A stretch of 64,000 nt of DNA. Origin: Arthrobacter yangruifuii. Its GTDB lineage: Bacteria > Actinomycetota > Actinomycetes > Actinomycetales > Micrococcaceae. A program made the position numbers and the translations under genes. A model generated the notes under the pieces. It had not been told where the DNA came from, searched no databases, and saw only the letters and a list, made by a program, of their open reading frames with translations. The DNA lies in contig NZ_VTFX01000004.1 in assembly GCF_009192775.1 (NCBI RefSeq), positions 496,001 through 560,000 on the forward strand. The letters are read 5' to 3'. This document shows, one piece after another, positions 56,978 to 64,000 of the stretch. The first letter of the stretch is position 1, and each line of letters begins with the position of its first letter.

Positions 56978-57542
56978 GGTCCAGGATCCGGTTGCGGACC
57001 ACCAGGTAGGCTTCCGCCACCCCCACCACGCCCTTGAATTCCTTCAGTTCCTCCTCGTAGGAGGTCTGCTGGTGGCGCAGGTAGTTCACGGTCAGCCGGT
57101 TCAGCCGGGACGGTGCCGTGGACAGGCTTGCCGGTGACTGTTTGCCCCGCAGCCGGCCGTTGAAGTGGGCGATTGCCTTCTGCCGGACGGCGTCCCAGGG
57201 CTCCGGCGTAATCCGCAGATCCAGCGCTTCGGCGACGGCGACCGCAGCCTTCTTCTTGGCCAGGGCACGCTCGCGGGCTGCCAGCTGCCGGTTCCGGGAG
57301 GATTCGCGCGCCTTTTGGTACTCGGGTGTGGCTTCGATGGCCTGAACGCGTTCCAAGGCGTAGAGCTTCATCGGCGCCGCCTTGCGGGAAAAGGGATTAC
57401 GCGCGGTTTTGTCCGGTTCCGGCAGGAAGGTTTTAATCTGCCCGTCGGTCCAGCCCCGGTCCTTCTTCAGATCATTCGCGATGAGCATGCCCTCGCTGTT
57501 GGCGGGCTTGGGACGCGGCGGATGGTGTTTGCCTCTGGGCAC
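56889..57542 (-). CDS. Conserved protein of unknown function
   Basis: A 217-residue soluble protein. It has a GWTDGQIKTFLPEPDKTARN segment near residues 30-50 and KLYALERV soon after, a Lys/Arg/Ala-rich helix (about 80-110), and a C-terminal RHQQTSYEEEL / VRNRILDLIAETYP region. Proteins with these two segments occur in other bacteria, but no role is known to me. The GTG at 57542 follows GGGGAG. It overlaps the convergent GMC gene by 89 bases. Confidence 0.75.
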   Translation of the reverse strand: MPRGKHHPPRPKPANSEGMLIANDLKKDRGWTDGQIKTFLPEPDKTARNPFSRKAAPMKLYALERVQAIEATPEYQKARESSRNRQLAARERALAKKKAAVAVAEALDLRITPEPWDAVRQKAIAHFNGRLRGKQSPASLSTAPSRLNRLTVNYLRHQQTSYEEELKEFKGVVGVAEAYLVVRNRILDLIAETYPQLKAECERQKFDAPELPEGVSL

Positions 57543-57609
57543 GGTGCTCCCCGGATGTAGAAGTGGTGTTTTTCCATTCTAGAAGAGCCGTGGCAGGGGC
57601 CCTGAACGC

Positions 57610-57646
57610 AAAAACGCCGCCATTCCCGGAAGGGGAACGACGGCGG
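57610..57646 (-). terminator. Rho-independent terminator after the small exported protein gene
   Basis: On the minus strand an imperfect hairpin (CGCCG, then TTCCC, around a short loop, then GGGAA and CGGCG) is followed by TTTTT at 57610-57614. It fits as the end of the gene at 57661-57837. Confidence 0.7.
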
Positions 57647-57660
57647 AGACTTCTCCTGCG

Positions 57661-57837
57661 CTAGGCCGTGGCCTCAGCGATGACCTGGCCCGTGGCCGGC
57701 CCTGCGTTCAGCATCGCGATTTCGGCGGCCGACACTCCCCCGGCAACCAGCGCACACCCGGCCACAATGGCCGCGATCTGTACCGTGAATCGTGAAGTGG
57801 TGGTCCTGGTGCGTGTTACAGCGACGTGCTTCAACAT
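57661..57837 (-). CDS. Small membrane-anchored or exported protein, function unknown
   Basis: A 58-residue protein: positively charged start (HVAVTRTRTTTSR), one hydrophobic segment (about 20-38, AAIVAGCALVAGGV) and a short Ala/Gly/Thr-rich tail. It could be a signal-anchored peptide. The ATG at 57837 has GAAGGGAG 11 bases upstream. It is followed by a terminator, which supports its being a real gene, although the sequence matches no family I recognise. Confidence 0.5.
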   Translation of the reverse strand: MLKHVAVTRTRTTTSRFTVQIAAIVAGCALVAGGVSAAEIAMLNAGPATGQVIAEATA

Positions 57838-58101
57838 ATAGCTGGATGCTCCCTTCAAGAGGCATGGAAATAGCACTCCGGACACAAGAAATCGATGTGC
57901 CGAAAAGCGGTGGCGTCTGCGCCGGAGTGGGGTTGTTGCGGTTCGTCGCCCAAGGCGGACCGCGGATGTCAGGAGAGGCTGCGCGTGGTGCCGATACCGG
58001 CTGCGCTTATGGGGCCTTCGGATCCTGTCCGCTTTCCATTCTAGTGGTATTACCTTCTGCGCTCAAGGTGCGAGGCCCGGGATGGCAGTACGTTTGAACA
58101 C

Positions 58102-58779
58102 ATGCAAGTTGATCAGCTTGACCTGTCCATTCCCGTCGGCGAGGGGACCGTATCCGCCGTTATGTCCCGTCCCGAGGGCGCGGAGGTGACCGTCGTCGTC
58201 GCCCATGGCGCCGGCACCGGGATGGAGCACCCCTTCCTCACCGGGTGTGCCGGCGCATTGAACGACGGCGGCGCGGCCACCCTACGCTTCAACTTCCCGT
58301 ACCGCGAAGCCGGGAAGAAGTTCCCGGACCGGGCTCCCGTGGCCGTCGAAACGTGGAAGGCCGTTATGGCCGCGGTGGCGGAGCGCGACGGCGGCGGGCC
58401 GGTCTGGGCGTGCGGGAAGTCATTCGGCGGCCGGATGGCCTCCATGGCGGTGGCCGAGGGCATGCAGGCGGCCGGGCTGGTGTACCTGGGCTACCCGCTG
58501 CATCCGCCGGGCAAACCGGAGAAACTGCGGGACGGGCACCTGTACGGCCTGGCCCTGCCGATGCTGTTCCTCCAGGGCACGCGGGATCCCTTTGCCCTGC
58601 CGGGAGAGCTGGAACCGGTGGCGGAGCGCATCGGCCCGAACGCGCACGTCCAGCGCGTGGAAGGCGGCAACCACTCCTTTGAGATCCGCGGGCAGAAGCG
58701 TACGCCGGATGCCATCGGTGCCGGACTCGCTGAGCCGGTCCTGCGGTTTATCCGGGCCACGGAAGCCGGGAGGAGTTGA
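58102..58779 (+). CDS. Alpha/beta hydrolase (KANL3/Tex30-like)
   Basis: A 225-residue alpha/beta hydrolase. The nucleophile Ser is in GKSFGGRMA near residue 115, the acid in GTRDPFAL near 160 and the His in GGNHSFEI near 193. The first strand ends VVAHGAGTGMEH, typical of this subgroup. The substrate is unknown. The ATG has no visible ribosome-binding site. Its stop overlaps the next gene's start by one base. Confidence 0.87.
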   Translation: MQVDQLDLSIPVGEGTVSAVMSRPEGAEVTVVVAHGAGTGMEHPFLTGCAGALNDGGAATLRFNFPYREAGKKFPDRAPVAVETWKAVMAAVAERDGGGPVWACGKSFGGRMASMAVAEGMQAAGLVYLGYPLHPPGKPEKLRDGHLYGLALPMLFLQGTRDPFALPGELEPVAERIGPNAHVQRVEGGNHSFEIRGQKRTPDAIGAGLAEPVLRFIRATEAGRS

Positions 58780-59675
58780 TGGCCAGCTACGCGATGAAGC
58801 TCCTGGAGCCGTATCTGCGGCTGACGCGGAAGCCGCTGACAGCCACGGCGGAACGCACCGAGGCGAGGCTGGCAACAGCCAAGCGGGCGGCCTCCGTTCC
58901 CCGGAGCCTGCTGCGAACGTGCCGGGTGGAGCAGCGCAGCGTCGGCGGGTTTCCCTGCTATTCCGTGCGGCCGCGCACGCCGGGCGCCGCCGGGGGCCCG
59001 GGCATTTCCACGGTGCTGTACCTGCACGGCGGTTCCTACATCAGCCCCATCAGCGCCTGGCATTGGCGGTTCATTTCCCGTCTGGCGGCAGCAGGGCACC
59101 GGGTGGAAGTTCCGCTGTACGGGCTGGCACCGGAGCACTCCCACCGGGATGCGTTGCCTCTGCTGGCGGCGGTCTATGAAAACCTGCTGGACGAAGCCGG
59201 CCCCGAAAAGGTCGCCTTTATGGGGGATTCAGCCGGCGGCGGCCTGGCGCTGGCCTTTGCCCAGCAACTGCCCGGGCTCTCGCTCAGCCAGCCGGCCCGC
59301 ATGATCCTGATGTCCCCCTGGGTGGACCTGGCCATGGAGAATCCCGAGCTTGCCGCGGTGGAAGCCGTGGACCCGTGGTTGAGCCGGGCCGGTCTGCGGG
59401 TTGCCGCACGGGCCTGGGCATCCGGCGACGATCTGGCGGATCCAAGGGTGAGTCCCCTCAAAGGTCCGCTGGCGGGACTGCCGCCCACGGATCTGTTTGC
59501 CGGAACCCATGACCTGCCCTCTCCCGATATACGCCGTCTGGCGGCCCTGATGCGCGACGCCGGAACGCCGGTTTCACTTCACATTGCCGACGGCGGGGTC
59601 CACGTCTACCCGCTGCTTCCCGTGCCCGAAGGCAGGGCCGCCAGGACCACGATCGTGGAGCTGCTGAAGTACTGA
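58779..59675 (+). CDS. Alpha/beta hydrolase of the hormone-sensitive lipase/esterase family
   Basis: A 298-residue esterase-type hydrolase with the oxyanion-hole motif HGGSYISP near residue 88, nucleophile in GDSAGGG near 150, and a His in GGVHVYPL near 272. These are hallmarks of the HSL/type IV lipase group. The ATG at 58779 follows GGAGG and overlaps the previous stop. The two hydrolases are likely co-transcribed and may act on related esters. Confidence 0.9.
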   Translation: MASYAMKLLEPYLRLTRKPLTATAERTEARLATAKRAASVPRSLLRTCRVEQRSVGGFPCYSVRPRTPGAAGGPGISTVLYLHGGSYISPISAWHWRFISRLAAAGHRVEVPLYGLAPEHSHRDALPLLAAVYENLLDEAGPEKVAFMGDSAGGGLALAFAQQLPGLSLSQPARMILMSPWVDLAMENPELAAVEAVDPWLSRAGLRVAARAWASGDDLADPRVSPLKGPLAGLPPTDLFAGTHDLPSPDIRRLAALMRDAGTPVSLHIADGGVHVYPLLPVPEGRAARTTIVELLKY

Positions 59676-59768
59676 GCCGGCAGCGGCCTCCCGGCAAGGC
59701 CCCGGCTGCCCCCGCGGCCCCGGCCTTGTCCGGAAGCCCCCGGACGCACCGGTTCCGGGGAGGCCCGG

Positions 59769-60443
59769 CTAGGATGTGCGCTCGTAGCGCCACAAGGTCT
59801 TCTCCATGACGAGCCGGTGCCGTGCCGGTCTCCCGGCCGCGGCGGAAGGAGTGCCGGCGTCGTACTCCTCGTCGCCCGCCCAGGCCAGAACCGCCGCGGG
59901 CTCGTACCCGGTGAGCGGACGGGTTTTGAAGGTTTCCGGTTCGGCATCCGAAATACGGGCCAGGGCTGCGTCGGCGGAGGAGTCATTGCTCAGGGAGTGC
60001 AAAGTGACCCAGGTGGGCGCCACCAGCTGCATCAGTCCGTTGCGGTGCCGGTCCAGGGCATCCGCAGGCTGCAGCCAGACGTGGTTAAGCAGCTCCCCCG
60101 GGTTGAGCCGGATATCCCCGGCGGGGGCCTTCGCCGCGAAGAACCAGGTCTGGTAGCGCCGGGGGATGTTCTCCGGCGGGATCCAGCAGGAAAGCGGCAC
60201 CAGGTCCCCGGCACGCAGGACCAGTCCGGTTTCCTCGGCGGTTTCGCGCACCCCGGCGGCCCGGGCGGCCGCTGCTTCGGGCGCTCCGCCGCTGCGGTCT
60301 TCCGGGTCCACCCGTCCGCCGGGGAAGACCCAGGCCCCTCCGAAGGAACCTGCGGTGGGGCGCTCCAGCAGCAGCACCTCCGGGCCGGCACCGGAATCCC
60401 GCAGCAGGACAACAGTGGCCGCCGTACCGGTCAATTCACTCAT
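59769..60443 (-). CDS. Nudix hydrolase (NUDT19-like)
   Basis: A 224-residue Nudix protein. The Nudix box has an insert: GGRVDPED, then RETAEETGL with the metal-binding Glu residues. This split arrangement resembles NUDT19-type coenzyme A diphosphatases, but activity is not proven. Start choice is uncertain: 60443 (MSELTGT) fits relatives, with in-frame starts also at 60452 and 60479, and none has a clear ribosome-binding site. Confidence 0.85.
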   Translation of the reverse strand: MSELTGTAATVVLLRDSGAGPEVLLLERPTAGSFGGAWVFPGGRVDPEDRSGGAPEAAAARAAGVRETAEETGLVLRAGDLVPLSCWIPPENIPRRYQTWFFAAKAPAGDIRLNPGELLNHVWLQPADALDRHRNGLMQLVAPTWVTLHSLSNDSSADAALARISDAEPETFKTRPLTGYEPAAVLAWAGDEEYDAGTPSAAAGRPARHRLVMEKTLWRYERTS

Positions 60444-60499
60444 GCGTTGAAGCATAGCGAACAGGCCGGCGGCAGCCACTGTGGAAGACGTCCGAAGCG

Positions 60500-61228
60500 C
60501 TAGAGCACCTTGGCCAGGAAATCCTGCAGGCGCGGAGCCTGCGGACTGCCGAAGAGCAGGTCCGGAGTGTTTTCCTCGACAATGTGGCCGTCCGCCATGA
60601 AGATCACCCGGTCGGCAACCTCGCGGGCAAAGCCCATCTCGTGGGTGACCACCACCATGGTCATGCCTTCACGCGCGAGGTCACGGATGACCTGCAGCAC
60701 CTCGCCCACCATCTCCGGGTCGAGGGCCGAGGTGGCCTCGTCAAAGAGCATGATGTCCGGCTGCATCGCCAGCGCCCGGGCAATGGCCACACGCTGCTTC
60801 TGCCCGCCGGACAACTGTGCCGGACGGGCATCCGCCTTGTCCGACAGGCCGACGCGGTCCAGCAGCGCCAGGGCAGTTTTGCGCACCTCCGCCTTGGGCG
60901 CCTTCTTCAACTGCACCGGAGCGAGCATGATGTTGTCCAGCACGCTCATGTGCGGGAACAGGTTGAAGTGCTGGAACACCATGCCGATGTGCTGGCGCAC
61001 CTCGTTCAGGTTCACCTTGGGATCGGTGAGATCGAACCCGTCAACCTTCACCGTGCCGCCGGTGATGTCTTCAAGCTTGTTCAGGCAGCGCAGGAAGGTG
61101 GACTTTCCGGAACCGGACGGCCCGATGACGCAGACCACTTCGCCCTCGGCGACGCTGACGTCCAGGCCCTTCAGGACCTCGTTGGATCCGTAGGATTTCC
61201 GCAGCCCGATGGTTTCGATCTTGCTCAC
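60500..61228 (-). CDS. glnQ: Polar amino-acid ABC transporter ATP-binding protein
   Basis: A 242-residue ABC ATPase with Walker [10 protein letters not shown] at residues 36-44, signature LSGGQKQR, Walker [11 protein letters not shown] and the switch His in VTHEMG. The [14 protein letters not shown] segment is characteristic of glutamine/polar amino-acid importers. It overlaps the fused transporter gene by 4 bases and powers it. The exact amino acid is unknown. Confidence 0.93.
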   Translation of the reverse strand: MSKIETIGLRKSYGSNEVLKGLDVSVAEGEVVCVIGPSGSGKSTFLRCLNKLEDITGGTVKVDGFDLTDPKVNLNEVRQHIGMVFQHFNLFPHMSVLDNIMLAPVQLKKAPKAEVRKTALALLDRVGLSDKADARPAQLSGGQKQRVAIARALAMQPDIMLFDEATSALDPEMVGEVLQVIRDLAREGMTMVVVTHEMGFAREVADRVIFMADGHIVEENTPDLLFGSPQAPRLQDFLAKVL

Positions 61229-62685
61229 TTGTTAAACCTCTTATCCAGGACGTCCGCCAGCTTGGTCAGCAGCGTAATGACGATGAAGTACAGGGCCGCC
61301 ACGATGATCAGGACTTCAGCGGTGCGGAAGTTCACGGCGTAGATCTGCTGTCCCTGGTAGGTCAGTTCCGCAAAGCCGATGACGGCCAGCAGGGAGGTGT
61401 CCTTCAAGGTAATGACGAACTGGTTGATGAAGGAAGGCGTCATGATCTTGATGGCCTGCGGAATGATGACCTTCTGCATGGTCTTCCCGTAGCCCAGCCC
61501 GAGGCTGCGTGCTGCCTCCATCTGACCGGGATCCACGGACTGGATGCCGCCGCGGACAATCTCGGTCATGTAGGCGCCCGCGTTCAGGCTCAGCGTCAGC
61601 ACGCCGGCGGTGAGGACGTCCACCGGCTGGCCGATGATCTGCGGCAGCCCGAAGTAGAAGAAGAAGGCCTGGACCAGCACCGGGGTGCCGCGGAAGATGC
61701 TCACGTAGATCGTGGCGATGCCGCGCAGGATCCGGGAGGAGCCGACCTTCAGGAAGCCGAAGAACACACCCAGGATGAGGGCGAAGAACAGCGACAGTGC
61801 GGTGGCCAGCAGTGTCCAGCCCATACCCTTGGCGAAGGCCGGGGCGTTATCGGTGATCAGCGACCAGAAGCTGGAGTCGGCTGCGCCGGCTTCCAGGTAG
61901 GTGTCCAGGATCTCGTCGTACTGCCCGCTGTCCTTCAGCTCGGCCAGGCCCTCATTGAAGGCAGCCAGAAGTTCGGCGTTCGTGCCCTTGTTGACGGCGA
62001 AGCCGTAGGAACTGCCGGCTTCCTTCTCGGTCACGGTTTTCAGGCCGTTGCCCGAAGCCACGCCGTAGGCGAGCACGGGGTAGTCGTCGAAGACGGCCAC
62101 GGAGCCGCCGGCCTTGACGTCGTCGTACATCTGGGCGGACTGCGCGAAGGCAACCACGTCGAAGCCGTACTGGTCCTTGATGGACTCGGCGAAGGTCTGG
62201 CCTTCGGTGCCGGTCTTCACCGCCACGCGCTTGCCGCGCAGGTCTTCGTACGAGGCGACGTCGTCGTTGTTCTCCGCGACGGCCATCTGGATGCCCGACT
62301 CGAAGTACGGGTCCGAGAAGTCGAAGACCTTCTTACGTTCGTCCGTGATGGACATCCCGGCAATAACACCGTCCACCTGATTGGACTGCAGCGACTGCAG
62401 GGCCGCATCAAAACCGAGGGACTGGATGTCAACGTTAAAGCCCTCTTCCTCGGCGATCGCGTTGAGCAGGTCCATGTCGATGCCGACCAGTTCGCCGTCT
62501 TGGCGGAACTCGAACGGCGCGAAGGTCGTATCGGTACCGATGGCGAAGGTCTCACCCTCCACACCGTCCGCGGCGAACGCGCCGGCCGCCGGTATCCCCA
62601 GCAGCAAAGCCAGGGCCGCAAGGAAGGTGGTCAGCGGTACGGCCAGTCTGGCCGGGCCCTTTAAGGCCCGTTTGCCTTTAAGCAA
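61225..62685 (-). CDS. Fused solute-binding protein and permease of amino-acid ABC importer
   Basis: A 486-residue fusion. Residues 1-38 are a signal anchor, about 42-265 a periplasmic-type binding domain ([30 protein letters not shown]), and about 280-480 a permease with the EAA loop at [12 protein letters not shown]. Such fusions tether the binding protein to the membrane. The TTG at 62685 is the likely start: GGAG lies 9 bases upstream and no ATG or GTG is near. It is expressed with the ATPase gene downstream. Confidence 0.9.
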   Translation of the reverse strand: MLKGKRALKGPARLAVPLTTFLAALALLLGIPAAGAFAADGVEGETFAIGTDTTFAPFEFRQDGELVGIDMDLLNAIAEEEGFNVDIQSLGFDAALQSLQSNQVDGVIAGMSITDERKKVFDFSDPYFESGIQMAVAENNDDVASYEDLRGKRVAVKTGTEGQTFAESIKDQYGFDVVAFAQSAQMYDDVKAGGSVAVFDDYPVLAYGVASGNGLKTVTEKEAGSSYGFAVNKGTNAELLAAFNEGLAELKDSGQYDEILDTYLEAGAADSSFWSLITDNAPAFAKGMGWTLLATALSLFFALILGVFFGFLKVGSSRILRGIATIYVSIFRGTPVLVQAFFFYFGLPQIIGQPVDVLTAGVLTLSLNAGAYMTEIVRGGIQSVDPGQMEAARSLGLGYGKTMQKVIIPQAIKIMTPSFINQFVITLKDTSLLAVIGFAELTYQGQQIYAVNFRTAEVLIIVAALYFIVITLLTKLADVLDKRFNK

Positions 62686-62710
62686 AGTAAACGTCTCCTA
62701 GCTCTTTCAT

Positions 62711-62726
62711 TGCGGCACACGCCGCA
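62711..62726. repeat. Inverted repeat upstream of the amino-acid ABC operon
   Basis: TGCGGC-ACAC-GCCGCA, a perfect 6-base-pair stem with a 4-base loop, 26-41 bases before the TTG start. It could be an operator or a short leader hairpin. Confidence 0.55.
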
Positions 62727-62751
62727 AATACCCCCATAGAGACTACCTAGA

Positions 62752-62764
62752 GCATTGGCAATGC
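62752..62764. repeat. Short palindrome in the glnE-transporter gap
   Basis: GCATTG-G-CAATGC, a perfect palindrome 32 bases beyond the glnE stop and 67 bases upstream of the transporter start. It may be a regulator site. Confidence 0.5.
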
Positions 62765-62796
62765 AACGAACTGAAAGGGGGTGCCGGGGACGTGAG

Positions 62797-64000
62797 CTAT
62801 GTCCCGTATCCGTAGAAATACCGTTCGAAGACGGCCCGGGAGTGCCTGGTGGCCTTGAGGTAGTCCTCCTCCAACTCGCCGCCGCGGCCGGCGCCGTAAC
62901 CGCACCAGCGGGCCACGGCATCCAGTTCCCGGCGGGAGGAGGGCAGCACATCCGGGTTCCGTCCGCCGCGGATGACGTTTGCGCTGCGGACCCGGCTGGC
63001 AAGCAGCCAGGCCTGCCGCAGGGTCTCGACGTCGGCGGCGGGAAGCAGCTTTGCCGACTCAATGGCGTCCAGCGCCGGAAGGGTTGCCGTGGTCCGCAGC
63101 TCCGGCACCCGGCGGGCATGCTGGAGCTGGAGCAGCTGCACCAGCCATTCAACGTCGCTGAGGCTGCCCCGTCCCAGCTTGAGCTGCCGGGAAGGATCCG
63201 CTCCCCGGGGCAGGCGTTCGGCTTCCACGCGCGCCTTGATCCTGCGGATCTCCCGGATGTCCTTGGCGGTAACGTCCTCCGGATAGCGCACCGGATCGAT
63301 CAGGGCCATGAAATCCTCGGCCAATGCGTCGCTGCCGGCCATCGGACGTGCCCGCAGCAGGGCCTGCGCCTCCCAGATCACGGACCAGCGCTCGTAGTAG
63401 CCGCGGTAGGACTCCAGGCTGCGCACCAGGGGCCCCTGCCTGCCCTCGGGACGCAGTCCGGCGTCGAGGACCAGGGGGCGTTCGGCCCGCACGGCCGGGG
63501 TGCAGGGCTGCTGCAGGTACGTGGAGATCTGGGAGACCACCTTCTCAGCCTGGGCCTGGGCTGCCGCCGGGTCGACGCCGGGCAGCGGGCGGTGCACGAA
63601 CATCACGTCAGCATCGGATCCGTAGCCGATCTCCCGTCCGCCCTGCCGCCCCATCGCGACTACGAGCAGGTCCGTGAGTTTCCCGTTGCCGGCGAACACC
63701 TCCGACTCCGCCACGTGCAGGGCACCCAGGACGGCAGCCCGGTCTGCATCCGCCAGGGCGCGGCCAACCTCCTGCTGGCTCAGCAGTCCGGCACTGTCGG
63801 CCACGGCGATGCGCAGCATCTCCCGGCGGCGGATCAGCCGGATCAGCCGCATGGCCTCCCCCGGCTCCGGATGGCGGGACATCTTCGACTGGATTTCCAG
63901 CCACTGCGTGTCGAAGGGCACCGGTACGAGGTCCTTGTCGGATCCCAGCCAGGCGGTGGATTCCGGCGAGACCTCCAGCAGATCGGTAATGAACCGGCTG
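62797..64000 (-). CDS. glnE: Glutamine synthetase adenylyltransferase, C-terminal part
   Basis: The window holds the last 400 or so residues; the start lies beyond 64000. The nucleotidyltransferase site is GYGSDADVMFV, with the paired Asp residues that bind magnesium, and the LKLGRGSLSDVEWLVQLLQ segment is typical of the GlnE C-terminal half. The full protein adds or removes AMP on the tyrosine of glutamine synthetase. The second catalytic half probably adenylylates GlnA (Tyr402 here). Confidence 0.95.
   Translation of the reverse strand, partial: SRFITDLLEVSPESTAWLGSDKDLVPVPFDTQWLEIQSKMSRHPEPGEAMRLIRLIRRREMLRIAVADSAGLLSQQEVGRALADADRAAVLGALHVAESEVFAGNGKLTDLLVVAMGRQGGREIGYGSDADVMFVHRPLPGVDPAAAQAQAEKVVSQISTYLQQPCTPAVRAERPLVLDAGLRPEGRQGPLVRSLESYRGYYERWSVIWEAQALLRARPMAGSDALAEDFMALIDPVRYPEDVTAKDIREIRRIKARVEAERLPRGADPSRQLKLGRGSLSDVEWLVQLLQLQHARRVPELRTTATLPALDAIESAKLLPAADVETLRQAWLLASRVRSANVIRGGRNPDVLPSSRRELDAVARWCGYGAGRGGELEEDYLKATRHSRAVFERYFYGYGT

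Overview
The window is GC-rich chromosomal DNA from an actinobacterium of the Micrococcaceae, most likely Arthrobacter or a close relative. This rests on gene content seen here: a GyrA/GyrB-like topoisomerase IV pair, DUF4191, DUF4192 and DUF7455 proteins, an actinobacterial primary sigma factor with a long Ala/Lys-rich N-terminus, a GlnR-type box at glnA, CsoR-type copper control, and a BlaI/M56 pair. No rRNA, tRNA, CRISPR array, insertion sequence, phage gene or integration site was seen, and base composition looks even throughout. No stretch longer than 300 bases lacks a gene.

Layout. 1-2396: protein acetyltransferase/NDP-forming acyl-CoA synthetase (cut by the window edge). 2489-4987: parC. 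5002-8043: copper operon csoR-copZ-copA, divergent from an MntR-like regulator (8159-8866). 8863-15977: cytochrome bd operon cydA-cydB-cydDC plus a tandem GNAT gene, divergent from blaI and an M56 protease gene (16162-17525), with three identical-type palindromes between them. 17606-21719: parE, a small zinc protein, and sigA. 21989-27543: DUF4192, an ABC-2 exporter, an MFS transporter and a PAC2 protein. 27796-32786: pepA, lpd and sucB. 32945-33802: a four-helix membrane protein with a BlaI-type palindrome upstream, and an OsmC protein. 34044-42114: complete urease cluster (ureA, CbiX-like protein, ureB, ureC, ureF, ureG, ureD, Ni transporter, urea channel). 42220-43055: two fluoride channel subunits. 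43332-48936: tricorn-type protease and a Ser/Thr kinase. 49079-53297: lipB, lipA, DUF4191, an epimerase-like protein and an RDD protein. 53545-54969: glnA. 55223-60443: GMC oxidoreductase, unknown proteins, two hydrolases and a Nudix protein. 60500-62685: amino-acid ABC transporter. 62797-64000: glnE (cut by the window edge).

How the genes work together. Lipoate made and attached by LipB/LipA is needed by SucB (two lipoyl domains), which works with Lpd. GlnA carries the adenylylation tyrosine acted on by GlnE, and has a tandem GlnR box. The urease cluster encodes enzyme, accessory proteins, nickel import and urea entry, but no UreE; a chelatase-fold protein with a His-rich tail sits inside the operon and is the best candidate for the missing nickel-carrier role. 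BlaI and its M56 partner are placed to control cytochrome bd oxidase, and a matching palindrome before a small membrane gene suggests a wider BlaI regulon tied to respiration.
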